From assembly GCA_966211815.1 (NCBI GenBank), contig CBIHOD010000016.1, positions 4,502 to 68,501 on the forward strand: 64,000 bases of DNA, given 5' to 3'. The notes beneath the pieces are model-generated. The model saw nothing but the letters and a program-made list of their open reading frames with translations. It searched no databases and was not told the DNA's origin. Of the stretch, positions 9,501-15,565 are shown one piece after another; position 1 is the stretch's first letter, and each line of letters starts with the position of its first letter. The stretch is from JANPCX01 sp966211815. GTDB lineage: Bacteria > Pseudomonadota > Gammaproteobacteria > Burkholderiales > Burkholderiaceae_C. Both the position numbers and the translations under genes were made by a program.

Positions 9501-11001
9501 CACCCGCATCAAGCAGCGCGAAGGCAACCGCAACACGCCGGTGCTGATGATCACCGCGCTGGAAGACAACACCTCGGTCGAGCGCGCCTTTTCCGTCGGC
9601 GCCAGCGACTACATCCCCAAGCCCATCCATTTTGCCGTGCTGTCGCAGCGCGTGCGCGGGATCATCGACGCCAGCCGCGCGGAGCGCCACATCCGCCGGC
9701 TGGCCTACAACGACAGCCTGACCGGCCTGCCCAACCGCGCCATGTTCCTCGACCGCCTGGGGCAGCAGCTGGAGGTGGCGGCGCGGGGCGGGGAGACGGT
9801 GGCGGTGCTTTTCCTGGACATGGACCGCTTCAAGTACGTGAACGACACCCTCGGCCACGATGTGGGCGACCGGCTGCTCAAGGCGGTCGCCGACCGCATC
9901 CGACGCGTGGTGCGCGGCACCGACACCGTCTCGCGGCTCGGCGGCGACGAGTTCACCGTGGCCCTGGCGCCGGCCGACCCCGCCGCCGCGGCCGCGGTGG
10001 CCGAGAACATCAGCCGCACGCTGACCTCTTCTTTCAACATCGACGGCCACGAGATCTTCATGTCCACGAGCATCGGCATCTCGCTGTACCCGCAGGACGG
10101 CCAGGACGTCGGCACGCTGCTCAAGCACGCCGACATGGCGATGTACCGCGCCAAGAAGGACAACAGCGGCTTCCAGTTCTTCGAGACGTCGATGGAGCAC
10201 TCGGTGTCCGGCCAGCTGCGCATGGAGACGGAGCTGCGGCGCGCGCTGGAACGCCAGGAATTCGAAGTCTTCTACCAGCCCAAGGCGCGCGTGGGCTCCG
10301 GCCGCGTGGTGGGGATGGAGGCGCTGGTGCGCTGGCGCCACCCGGCGCGCGGCCTGGTGCCGCCGATCGAGTTCATCCCCGTGGCCGAACAGACCGGCCT
10401 GATCACCGCGCTGGGGGAATGGGTCCTGCGCACCGCCTGCGCGCAGGCCCAGCAGTGGTCAGGGCGCGGCGGCGAAGCGCTGCACGTGGCGGTGAACATC
10501 TCCGGCAGGCAGCTGCTGCAGAAGGGCTTCGTGGCGACGGTCGAGAAGGCGCTGCGCGACACGGGCCTGCCGCCCGGCCTGCTGGAGCTGGAGATCACCG
10601 AGAGCACGCTGATGGAATACGCCAAGGACACGCTGGAGCTGCTGCGCAGCCTGCGCGACCTCGGCGTGCGGCTGAGCATCGACGACTTCGGAACCGGCTA
10701 CTCGTCGCTGGCCTACCTCAAGCGCTTCCCGGTCAACACCATCAAGATCGATCGCGCCTTCGTGCGGGACATCCCGGGCGACGCCGACGACATGGCCATC
10801 GCCGGCGTGATCATCTCGCTGGCCCACAGCCTGCGCCTGGAAGTGGTGGCCGAGGGCGTCGAGACCGAAGCCCAGCGGCAGTTCATGCGCGAGCACGGCT
10901 GCGAGCTGATGCAGGGCTACCTGCTGAGCGAGCCGCTCCCGGCCCCGGTGTTCGAAAGCCGCATGCCGGGATGGGCGGCGCCGGCGCTGTCGCCGCCTTG
11001 A
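6505..11001 (+). CDS. Hybrid sensor histidine kinase with receivers, HPt, GGDEF and EAL domains
   Basis: A 1498-residue inner-membrane signalling protein. In order: TM1 (~14-36), a periplasmic region, TM2 (~189-210), HAMP (~206-262), HisKA with the SHEVRTPLNG phospho-acceptor His286, an HATPase domain with GTGLGLAI, a receiver lacking the acceptor Asp (~527-645), a second receiver (MDCSMPEVDG, Asp721), an HPt (CHSIKGSSGN, His867), a third receiver (LLDAVMPVMDG, Asp987), GGDEF (1146-1150) with an intact RGTD inhibitory site at 1137-1140, and an EAL domain (EAL at 1272-1274). It can in principle phosphorelay internally and both make and degrade cyclic di-GMP. The upstream receptor and binding protein probably supply the signal. 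Confidence 0.92.
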   Translation: MLNKYLHRTGFRKQLTILVSAAILCLAVVSSMVSALEAGRRVREQMVETGQRVTDNLARQSTLALVTQAPDNARDAVATALAFPDVVRVEIHSASGELLLAQSHAPGGGAPQPASVPDIAPAPSAPPAPSRPAADGVDAWVFESPVVAGNAQDSPFEVQPEKPRELGHVRVVISKASLNRLVTHLLATHLLIALSIAAVLLLLLGALTKRLTRPLNRLSDLMRLAQAGESGMRARPAGPPDITEMAKAFNRMMDVLEQREAELTRSRDEAVRVGLLKAQFAATVSHEVRTPLNGVVGMLDMLKTLPLSGRQREYVDEAWDSARSLTELINDILDFSRMDAGKLELESIDFSLRQLVEEAVAVVAQPARAKGLALGYAMRPGVPERVKGDPMRLRQVLLNLLGNAVKFTQQGEVALRVSARPSGGQGERQVRLHFEVCDTGIGMDGAALEHVFEAFTQADRSTTRKFGGTGLGLAICKQLVELMQGRIHADSRPGEGSTFRFDVLCGQADAVAELHSRPGLQGQRVLVVDNSGVVREFVESSVAADGGRCGAVASGAEALPALSAAADDGDPYVLVVMEAGAADGHGVDLSSRIRSDARFSDVRLLLLLRHALGASGMAVGADAYLDKPLRLERLLDAVRRHAAPNAQGAAPADLPAAGAPAVGPIQSGHRFDVLVAEDNRTNRAVAAGMLKILGCRCHLASNGGEAVVAFRNQRFDLVLMDCSMPEVDGYEATAHIRSLEASAGSRTPIIAMTANTQQGDAEKCLSAGMDDYLSKPVTLVALRQKIERWLSGAGRQAPSAKAPPAPPQDPAQPASFDFDKLENLRAVLGDSIDEAVSPFLEDTPQSLSRLASALQAGDAAAARALCHSIKGSSGNLGAQALAELARQAHDLTQEPGRLGEVGALLPRLREAFDEAAAILVAEAPRPAAGAEPAEKAPVVLVVDDDRSTRAALRYTLQRDGFLVEEAPDGAQALDMLDRVVPDVILLDAVMPVMDGFKACTRIKQREGNRNTPVLMITALEDNTSVERAFSVGASDYIPKPIHFAVLSQRVRGIIDASRAERHIRRLAYNDSLTGLPNRAMFLDRLGQQLEVAARGGETVAVLFLDMDRFKYVNDTLGHDVGDRLLKAVADRIRRVVRGTDTVSRLGGDEFTVALAPADPAAAAAVAENISRTLTSSFNIDGHEIFMSTSIGISLYPQDGQDVGTLLKHADMAMYRAKKDNSGFQFFETSMEHSVSGQLRMETELRRALERQEFEVFYQPKARVGSGRVVGMEALVRWRHPARGLVPPIEFIPVAEQTGLITALGEWVLRTACAQAQQWSGRGGEALHVAVNISGRQLLQKGFVATVEKALRDTGLPPGLLELEITESTLMEYAKDTLELLRSLRDLGVRLSIDDFGTGYSSLAYLKRFPVNTIKIDRAFVRDIPGDADDMAIAGVIISLAHSLRLEVVAEGVETEAQRQFMREHGCELMQGYLLSEPLPAPVFESRMPGWAAPALSPP

Positions 11002-11062
11002 GGCCGCGGCCTCGCCTTCCAACACGCCGTCGCCGCCGACCGCGGCCCTTCGGTCCCGGCCC

Positions 11063-11092
11063 AAAAAAAGAGCGGCGCATGTTGCGCCGCTC
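11063..11092 (-). terminator. Rho-independent terminator of the chemoreceptor gene
   Basis: A perfect 10-bp stem (11070-11079 with 11083-11092) with a TGT loop. The seven A residues at 11063-11069 become a U-run on the minus strand, so it ends the transcript of the chemoreceptor gene. On the plus strand there is no T-run, so it is not a good stop for the hybrid kinase transcript. Confidence 0.85.
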
Positions 11093-11144
11093 GAAAATCC
11101 CGCCTCCCGGGTGCGTGTGTCGGTGTGTGCGCTGGGCCAGGCCC

Positions 11145-12680
11145 TCAAGCCCGGGACAGCTTGAACACCCTGACCAGGTCCACCAGCTCGCCGGCCTGCG
11201 TGCGCAGGGTCTCCGCGGCGGCGGCCGATTCCTCCACAAGGGCGGTGTTCTGCTGGGTGGTGTGGTCGAGCAGGGTCACCGCGTCGCCGACCTGGGACAC
11301 GCCCTGGGTCTGCTCGGTGGTGGCGTTGCTGATCTCGCCGATCAGGGCGGTGACGTGTTTGACCTGCTGGACGATCTCGGCCATGGTGGCGCCGGCGTCG
11401 CCCACCAGCTTGGCGCCGGCGTCCACCTTCTCGACGCTCGTGCCGATCAGCGCCTTGATCTCCTTGGCGGCCGTCGCGGAGCGCTGCGCCAGGCTGCGCA
11501 CCTCGGCGGCCACCACCGCGAAGCCGCGGCCCTGTTCGCCGGCGCGCGCGGCTTCCACCGCGGCGTTCAGCGCCAGGATGTTGGTCTGGAAGGCGATGCC
11601 GTCGATCACGCCGATGATGTCGTTGATCTTGCGGGAGCTGTCGGTGATCTCCTGCATCGTCACCACCACCTGGTTCACCACCTCGCCGCCGCGCTCGGCC
11701 ACGCTGCTGGCGGAGGCCGCCAATTCGTTGGCCTGGCGGGCGGTGTCGGCGTTGTGCGCGACGGTGCTGGAGATCTGTTCCATCGCCGAAGCGGTGCTCT
11801 GCAGGTTCGAGGCCTGTTCCTCGGTACGGTGGGACAGGTCGATGTTGCTGCTGGCGATCTCCTTCGCGCCGGTGGCGATCACATCGCTGCTGGACCGCAC
11901 CTGGTCGACGATGTGCCTGAGGTTGGCGCACATGCGCGCCATCGCCGCCATCACGCTGGCGGTGTCGCCGTCTTTCACCGGGACATGCATGGACAAGTCG
12001 CCGTCGGCGACCGCGTTGGCCACGTCCGCCACCTTGGATGGCTCGCCGCCGGTGACCGCGAAGATGCTCTTGCGGGCCCACCGGCCCAGCAGCACCAGGC
12101 CGCCCAGGGCCAGCGCCAGCACGCCGATGCTGGCCAGGTCGATGAATTTGCCGGTCGCAACGTGCCGGTTCATCGCTTCTTCCCCGAAGGCCGACGCCAC
12201 CTTCACGGTTTCGTCGACCGCCGCGCGGTGCTTGGCGTAGCTGGCGTGCGATTCCTTGAGCGCGGCCTGGGCGGCGGCCGCGTCGCCGCCCTCCACGGCC
12301 TTGAGCACGCCCTGGCTGCTGGCGATGAATTCCTTGGCCGTGTCGTTCAGCGGGCCCAGCAGGTGCTTCTCCAGTCCGTAGGGCGGGTTCTGCGTCCAAT
12401 AGGCCACGCGGTCGGCGTATTCCTTGCCGAGCCGTTCCGTCTCCTTGCGCGCGGTCGCCAGATCGATCGAGCCTTCGGCCGCCTGCGACAGGACCAGCCG
12501 CAGTTCGATGAGGTACATCGGCGGCGGCAGGATGTCGGCGACGACGTCCTTGGCGACGAAGGTCTGATGCACCGCGGAGGCCGAGTGCTTGGTGCCCAGG
12601 ACCGACAGCCCGGTCAGCGCGGCGGTGGCCGCGATGCCGCAGGCGGAAAGAATCATCAGAATTTGGCGCAAAGATTTCAT
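11145..12680 (-). CDS. Methyl-accepting chemotaxis protein
   Basis: A 511-residue transducer of the Tar/Tsr-like layout. TM1 is at about 7-29, a periplasmic four-helix-type ligand domain follows, TM2 is at about 179-202, then HAMP, then the cytoplasmic signalling domain. The highly conserved hairpin region (ALNAAVEAARAGEQGRGFAVVA) lies around 365-395. It passes ligand information to CheW/CheA and flagellar rotation. The C-terminus ends in KLSRA without an obvious CheR/CheB tether pentapeptide. Transcription is probably under FliA, from the promoter at 12765-12791, and it has its own terminator, so it is monocistronic. Ligand unknown. Confidence 0.93.
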   Translation of the reverse strand: MKSLRQILMILSACGIAATAALTGLSVLGTKHSASAVHQTFVAKDVVADILPPPMYLIELRLVLSQAAEGSIDLATARKETERLGKEYADRVAYWTQNPPYGLEKHLLGPLNDTAKEFIASSQGVLKAVEGGDAAAAQAALKESHASYAKHRAAVDETVKVASAFGEEAMNRHVATGKFIDLASIGVLALALGGLVLLGRWARKSIFAVTGGEPSKVADVANAVADGDLSMHVPVKDGDTASVMAAMARMCANLRHIVDQVRSSSDVIATGAKEIASSNIDLSHRTEEQASNLQSTASAMEQISSTVAHNADTARQANELAASASSVAERGGEVVNQVVVTMQEITDSSRKINDIIGVIDGIAFQTNILALNAAVEAARAGEQGRGFAVVAAEVRSLAQRSATAAKEIKALIGTSVEKVDAGAKLVGDAGATMAEIVQQVKHVTALIGEISNATTEQTQGVSQVGDAVTLLDHTTQQNTALVEESAAAAETLRTQAGELVDLVRVFKLSRA

Positions 12681-13057
12681 GGAGACAAGCCTTTTCCTAG
12701 CTGGACGGTCCGGGCGGGTGCCGCGTTGGGCAATACGACGGACCCGCCACGGGCGCTGTGCGGGTTATCGGATGGCTGCAGTGTCACTTGAGCTTTCTTT
12801 GTCGAGCGGTCGAATACATCGTGGAACACCCGGCAATTCACCGCCGTAAGCGCAGGAAAAGCGGGTTTCCGGTGCAAAGCCTGGACAGCGGCACGGCCCA
12901 TCGCAGCCCCGAGCCCCTCCGGCCGGTGTTTCAAATGTTTGCGGTTTCCGGCGGAATCGCGGGCGTCGTCCTTCGACCATCCCCGCAAACAGCGCCCGGA
13001 CCCGGCGCCGGGCGCCGCAAGCTGCGACACTTGCGCACCCCGCCCGCGAGACGAACC
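12681..13057. other. Intergenic region with chemoreceptor promoter
   Basis: A 377-base stretch without a convincing gene, between the divergent chemoreceptor and SnoaL-like genes. It holds the sigma-28 promoter listed separately. A plus-strand reading frame crosses it but has no family features and starts at arbitrary upstream codons. I see no repeat or terminator in it. A promoter for the SnoaL-like gene should also lie here but I could not pick one with confidence. Confidence 0.6.
12765..12791 (-). promoter_or_regulatory. Sigma-28 (FliA) promoter for the chemoreceptor gene
   Basis: Read on the minus strand the site is TCAAGTGA, 11 bases, TCCGATAA. The enterobacterial FliA consensus is TAAAGTTT, 11 bases, GCCGATAA. 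The -10 matches at 7 of 8 positions, the spacer is exact, and the -35 keeps the AAGT core. The predicted start gives a leader of about 78 bases before the ATG at 12680. Confidence 0.75.
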
Positions 13058-13573
13058 ATGCCCTCCCAACCTGGCACCGCCGAATCCGCCCATCCCAACG
13101 CCGGTCTCATCACGCGTTTCTACGACGCGTTCGCCCTCAGGGACTGGGCCGGGATGGCGCTTTGCTACCACCCCGAGGTTCATTTCACCGACCCGGTGTT
13201 CGACCTGCGGGGCGTCCGCGCGTCCCAGATGTGGCGCATGCTTTGCACCCAGGCCCAGGACTTCCACCTGTCCCACGGCGGGGTGTCCGCAGACGCCGGC
13301 CAAGGCGGTGCCCGCTGGGAAGCCCGATACAACTTCAGCAGGACCGGGCGGCCCGTGCACAACGTGATTGAGGCAAGATTCGAGTTTCGGGACGGCCTGA
13401 TCCACCGCCATGTCGACAACTTCGATTTCTGGCGCTGGTCCCGGCAGGCGCTGGGTGCGCCGGGCCTGTTACTGGGATGGTCGCCGCTCCTGCGGCGTAA
13501 GGTGCGGGTCCAGGCGGCGAAAGGCCTGGAAGCCTTCGTCGGCCGGCTGCAGGCCGGACCGGCCGGGGAATGA
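13058..13573 (+). CDS. SnoaL-like / NTF2-fold protein
   Basis: A 171-residue protein. The first ~120 residues match the SnoaL-like NTF2 fold: LITRFYDAFALRDWAGMALCYHPEVHFTDPVF at the start of the cone, then VIEARFEFRDGLIHRHVDNFDFWRW. The DxFDFWRW ending is common in small proteins annotated as nuclear transport factor 2-like or limonene-epoxide-hydrolase-like. The ATG at 13058 gives a natural N-terminus. The following ~45 residues form a basic helical tail. No signal peptide. Many relatives are enzymes or ligand binders; none of the named catalytic sets is secure here, so function is open. Confidence 0.75.
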   Translation: MPSQPGTAESAHPNAGLITRFYDAFALRDWAGMALCYHPEVHFTDPVFDLRGVRASQMWRMLCTQAQDFHLSHGGVSADAGQGGARWEARYNFSRTGRPVHNVIEARFEFRDGLIHRHVDNFDFWRWSRQALGAPGLLLGWSPLLRRKVRVQAAKGLEAFVGRLQAGPAGE

Positions 13574-13600
13574 TCATGATGAAGTCGGAGGGTTGTTTCG

Positions 13601-13852
13601 ATGCGAGCCGTTTTTTCCGCGCTGCTGCTGCTGGTCGTCCTGGCGGCGGTCGGCTTTTCCGCGATGAACCAGCTCAAGGCGAGCCGCATCTCCGCCGCTG
13701 AACCTCCCGGCCGGGCGGCTTCCGCTTCCTCCGCCATGTCGCCGAACGCCCCCGCGGCGGTGCAGGCGCGCCAGATCCAGGACCAGGTGCGCGAGGACCT
13801 GAACAAAGCGCTCGAACAGGCCGCTTCCCGCAACCAGGAACCGGCTCCCTGA
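13601..13852 (+). CDS. Small single-pass membrane or secreted protein
   Basis: An 83-residue protein with one N-terminal hydrophobic segment (about residues 5-24) and a hydrophilic, Ala/Pro/Gln-rich tail with a short helical stretch (VQARQIQDQVREDLNKALEQ). A good Shine-Dalgarno GGAGGG lies eight bases before the ATG, and a strong terminator follows, supporting a real gene. It may be anchored in the inner membrane with its tail in the periplasm, or the segment may be a signal peptide. I do not recognise a family. Confidence 0.6.
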   Translation: MRAVFSALLLLVVLAAVGFSAMNQLKASRISAAEPPGRAASASSAMSPNAPAAVQARQIQDQVREDLNKALEQAASRNQEPAP

Positions 13853-13873
13853 CCGCCCGCCGGCGGGCGCATA

Positions 13874-13908
13874 CGCAGGAGCCCGGCCGCGGCCGGGCTC
13901 CTGCGTTT
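13874..13908 (+). terminator. Strong hairpin terminator
   Basis: A 15-bp perfect inverted repeat (13874-13888 with 13891-13905) followed by TTT. It ends the small membrane protein transcript just before tadA. A second perfect 16-base palindrome with no loop lies at 13854-13869. Confidence 0.7.
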
Positions 13909-13930
13909 CACATGCTTGAACCCAGAGCCC

Positions 13931-14542
13931 ATGACCCATCCCATCCACACGACCGACGAACTCGCCATGCGCATCGCCCTGGACCAGGCGCAGAACGCCT
14001 GGCTGGCGGGCGAAGTGCCGGTCGGCGCCGTGATCATGCGGGCCGGGCAGGTGATCGCCACCGGTTACAACCGGCCGATCACCGACCACGACCCGACGGC
14101 GCACGCCGAGATCGTCGCGTTGCGCCACGCGGCCCGCCTGCTGGCCAACTACCGCCTGCCGGAGTGCGAGCTCTTCGTGACGCTGGAGCCCTGCGCGATG
14201 TGCGCCATGGCCCTGATGCACGCGCGCTTCAAGCGCGTGGTCTTCGGCGCGGCCGACCCGAAGACCGGCGCGGCCGGCTCGGTGGTCGACCTGTTCGCCC
14301 AGCCCCGGCTCAACCACCACACCCGCGTGGTGGGCGGCGTGCTGGCCGACCGCTGCGGGCAGGTGCTGCGCGACTTCTTCGCGCAGCGCCGGGCCCAGTT
14401 CCGCGAACGCCGCGGCGGCGCGCCGGCGGCGGCCGGTCCCCAGGACCCGGCCGGCGCGGGCGGGGCCGCCTCGATACCGGTCGGCGAGGCCCAGGAGCTG
14501 GCTGCCGGCGGTGACCCACCCTTCGACTCGACCCTCCCATGA
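13931..14542 (+). CDS. tadA: tRNA-specific adenosine deaminase TadA
   Basis: Deaminates adenosine-34 to inosine in the anticodon of tRNA-Arg(ACG), essential for decoding. The 203-residue protein has the zinc-dependent deaminase motifs: HAE (DPTAHAEIVALRHA) with the catalytic Glu, and PCAMCAMAL supplying the two Cys zinc ligands. GEVPVGAVI and the tRNA-contacting region RVVFGAxDPKTGAAGS are typical of TadA. Some 30 C-terminal residues rich in Ala/Gly extend beyond the usual length. ATG 13931 is chosen over an upstream TTG at 13916. The stop overlaps the next start (ATGA), linking it to the LD-carboxypeptidase gene. Confidence 0.93.
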   Translation: MTHPIHTTDELAMRIALDQAQNAWLAGEVPVGAVIMRAGQVIATGYNRPITDHDPTAHAEIVALRHAARLLANYRLPECELFVTLEPCAMCAMALMHARFKRVVFGAADPKTGAAGSVVDLFAQPRLNHHTRVVGGVLADRCGQVLRDFFAQRRAQFRERRGGAPAAAGPQDPAGAGGAASIPVGEAQELAAGGDPPFDSTLP

Positions 14543-15501
14543 CCTTGCCTCCCTTGACCCTCTTCTCGCCTTCCGGCGTCGTCGCCCAGCCCGCGGCGCT
14601 CAGGCGCGCCGCGCGCCGCCTGTCCGCCCATTTCGAGGTGGCGCTCGATGAGGCCGCCCTGGCCAGGCACCAGCGCTTCGCGGGCGACGACGACACGCGC
14701 CTGGCCGCGATCCACCGCGTGGCCGCGGGCGCGCCGGGCATCGCGATGGCCACGCGGGGCGGCTATGGGCTGACGCGGCTGCTCGACCGCATCGACTGGG
14801 CCCTCGTGGCCCGCAGCGTGGAGCGGGGCACCCGCTGGGTGGGCCACAGCGATTTCACGGCCTTCCAGCTCGCGCTGCTCGCGCATGCGCCGCACGCCCG
14901 GCAGGCGCTCAGCTGGGCCGGGCCGATGGCCTGCTTCGATTTCGGCCGCGAAGACGACAAGGACCATGGCGCCGCAGGCCCGGGCGGCGTGGACGACGTC
15001 ACCGAAGCCTGTTTCGTCGAAGCCATGGGCGGCGAGCTGGAAGCCGTCGGCTTCACCGAAGCCTCGGGCCCCGCAGGCGGCGCCGCTTTCGACGGCCTGG
15101 AGGCGCGGGGCCCGCTCTGGGGCGGCAACCTCGCCATGGTGTTGTCGCTGCTGGGCACGCCGCACTGGCCGGCCGCCTCGCGGATCAAAGGCGGCGTGCT
15201 TTTCCTGGAGGACGTGAACGAACACCCCTACCGCGTCGAACGCGCGCTGCTGCAGCTGCGTCAGGCCGGCGTGCTGGACGCGCAGAAGGCGGTGCTGCTG
15301 GGCCGGTTCACCGATTTCAAGAAATCCCCGCTGGACCGCGGCTACGGCTTGAAGGCCGCGGTCGCCCACCTGCGGTCCCTGACCGCCACCCCCCTCCTCA
15401 CGGGCTTGCCGTTCGGGCATGTGCCCACCAAACTCACGCTGCCTTTCGGCGCCAGGGTCAGGCTCGCCGTGCAAGGCCGTCAGGTGCTGCTGGGGTGGTG
15501 A
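14539..15501 (+). CDS. ldcA: LD-carboxypeptidase (peptidase family S66)
   Basis: Removes the terminal D-alanine from tetrapeptide muropeptides in the cytoplasm during peptidoglycan recycling. The 320-residue length fits. The catalytic triad is visible: nucleophile Ser104 in GHSDFTA, Glu224 in LEDVNE, and His294 in FGHVPTK. The N-terminal FSPSGVV and GGYGLTRLLDRID segments are typical of S66. No signal peptide, as expected. It is translationally coupled to tadA by a four-base overlap, an arrangement found in related betaproteobacteria. nagZ at 46210 belongs to the same recycling process. Confidence 0.92.
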   Translation: MTLPPLTLFSPSGVVAQPAALRRAARRLSAHFEVALDEAALARHQRFAGDDDTRLAAIHRVAAGAPGIAMATRGGYGLTRLLDRIDWALVARSVERGTRWVGHSDFTAFQLALLAHAPHARQALSWAGPMACFDFGREDDKDHGAAGPGGVDDVTEACFVEAMGGELEAVGFTEASGPAGGAAFDGLEARGPLWGGNLAMVLSLLGTPHWPAASRIKGGVLFLEDVNEHPYRVERALLQLRQAGVLDAQKAVLLGRFTDFKKSPLDRGYGLKAAVAHLRSLTATPLLTGLPFGHVPTKLTLPFGARVRLAVQGRQVLLGW

Positions 15502-15565
15502 ACGCGCCGCGCCCCGGCGGGGCGCCGGCAGGAAGTAACGCAAGCATGAGAGACCGGGGAATGCG

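Noticed and set aside
5308..10341. A very long open frame on the minus strand opposite the hybrid kinase
   Set aside because: High GC leaves few stop codons in the complementary frame. The translation is low-complexity and has no domain, while the plus strand encodes clear signalling domains.
8793..12791. A long plus-strand frame running through the kinase end and the chemoreceptor
   Set aside because: It crosses a terminator and two real genes in other frames, and has no recognisable domain.
12758..13057. N-terminal extension of the SnoaL-like protein
   Set aside because: The frame stays open upstream, but it would put the FliA promoter inside coding sequence and adds residues with no similarity to the fold; ATG 13058 is natural.
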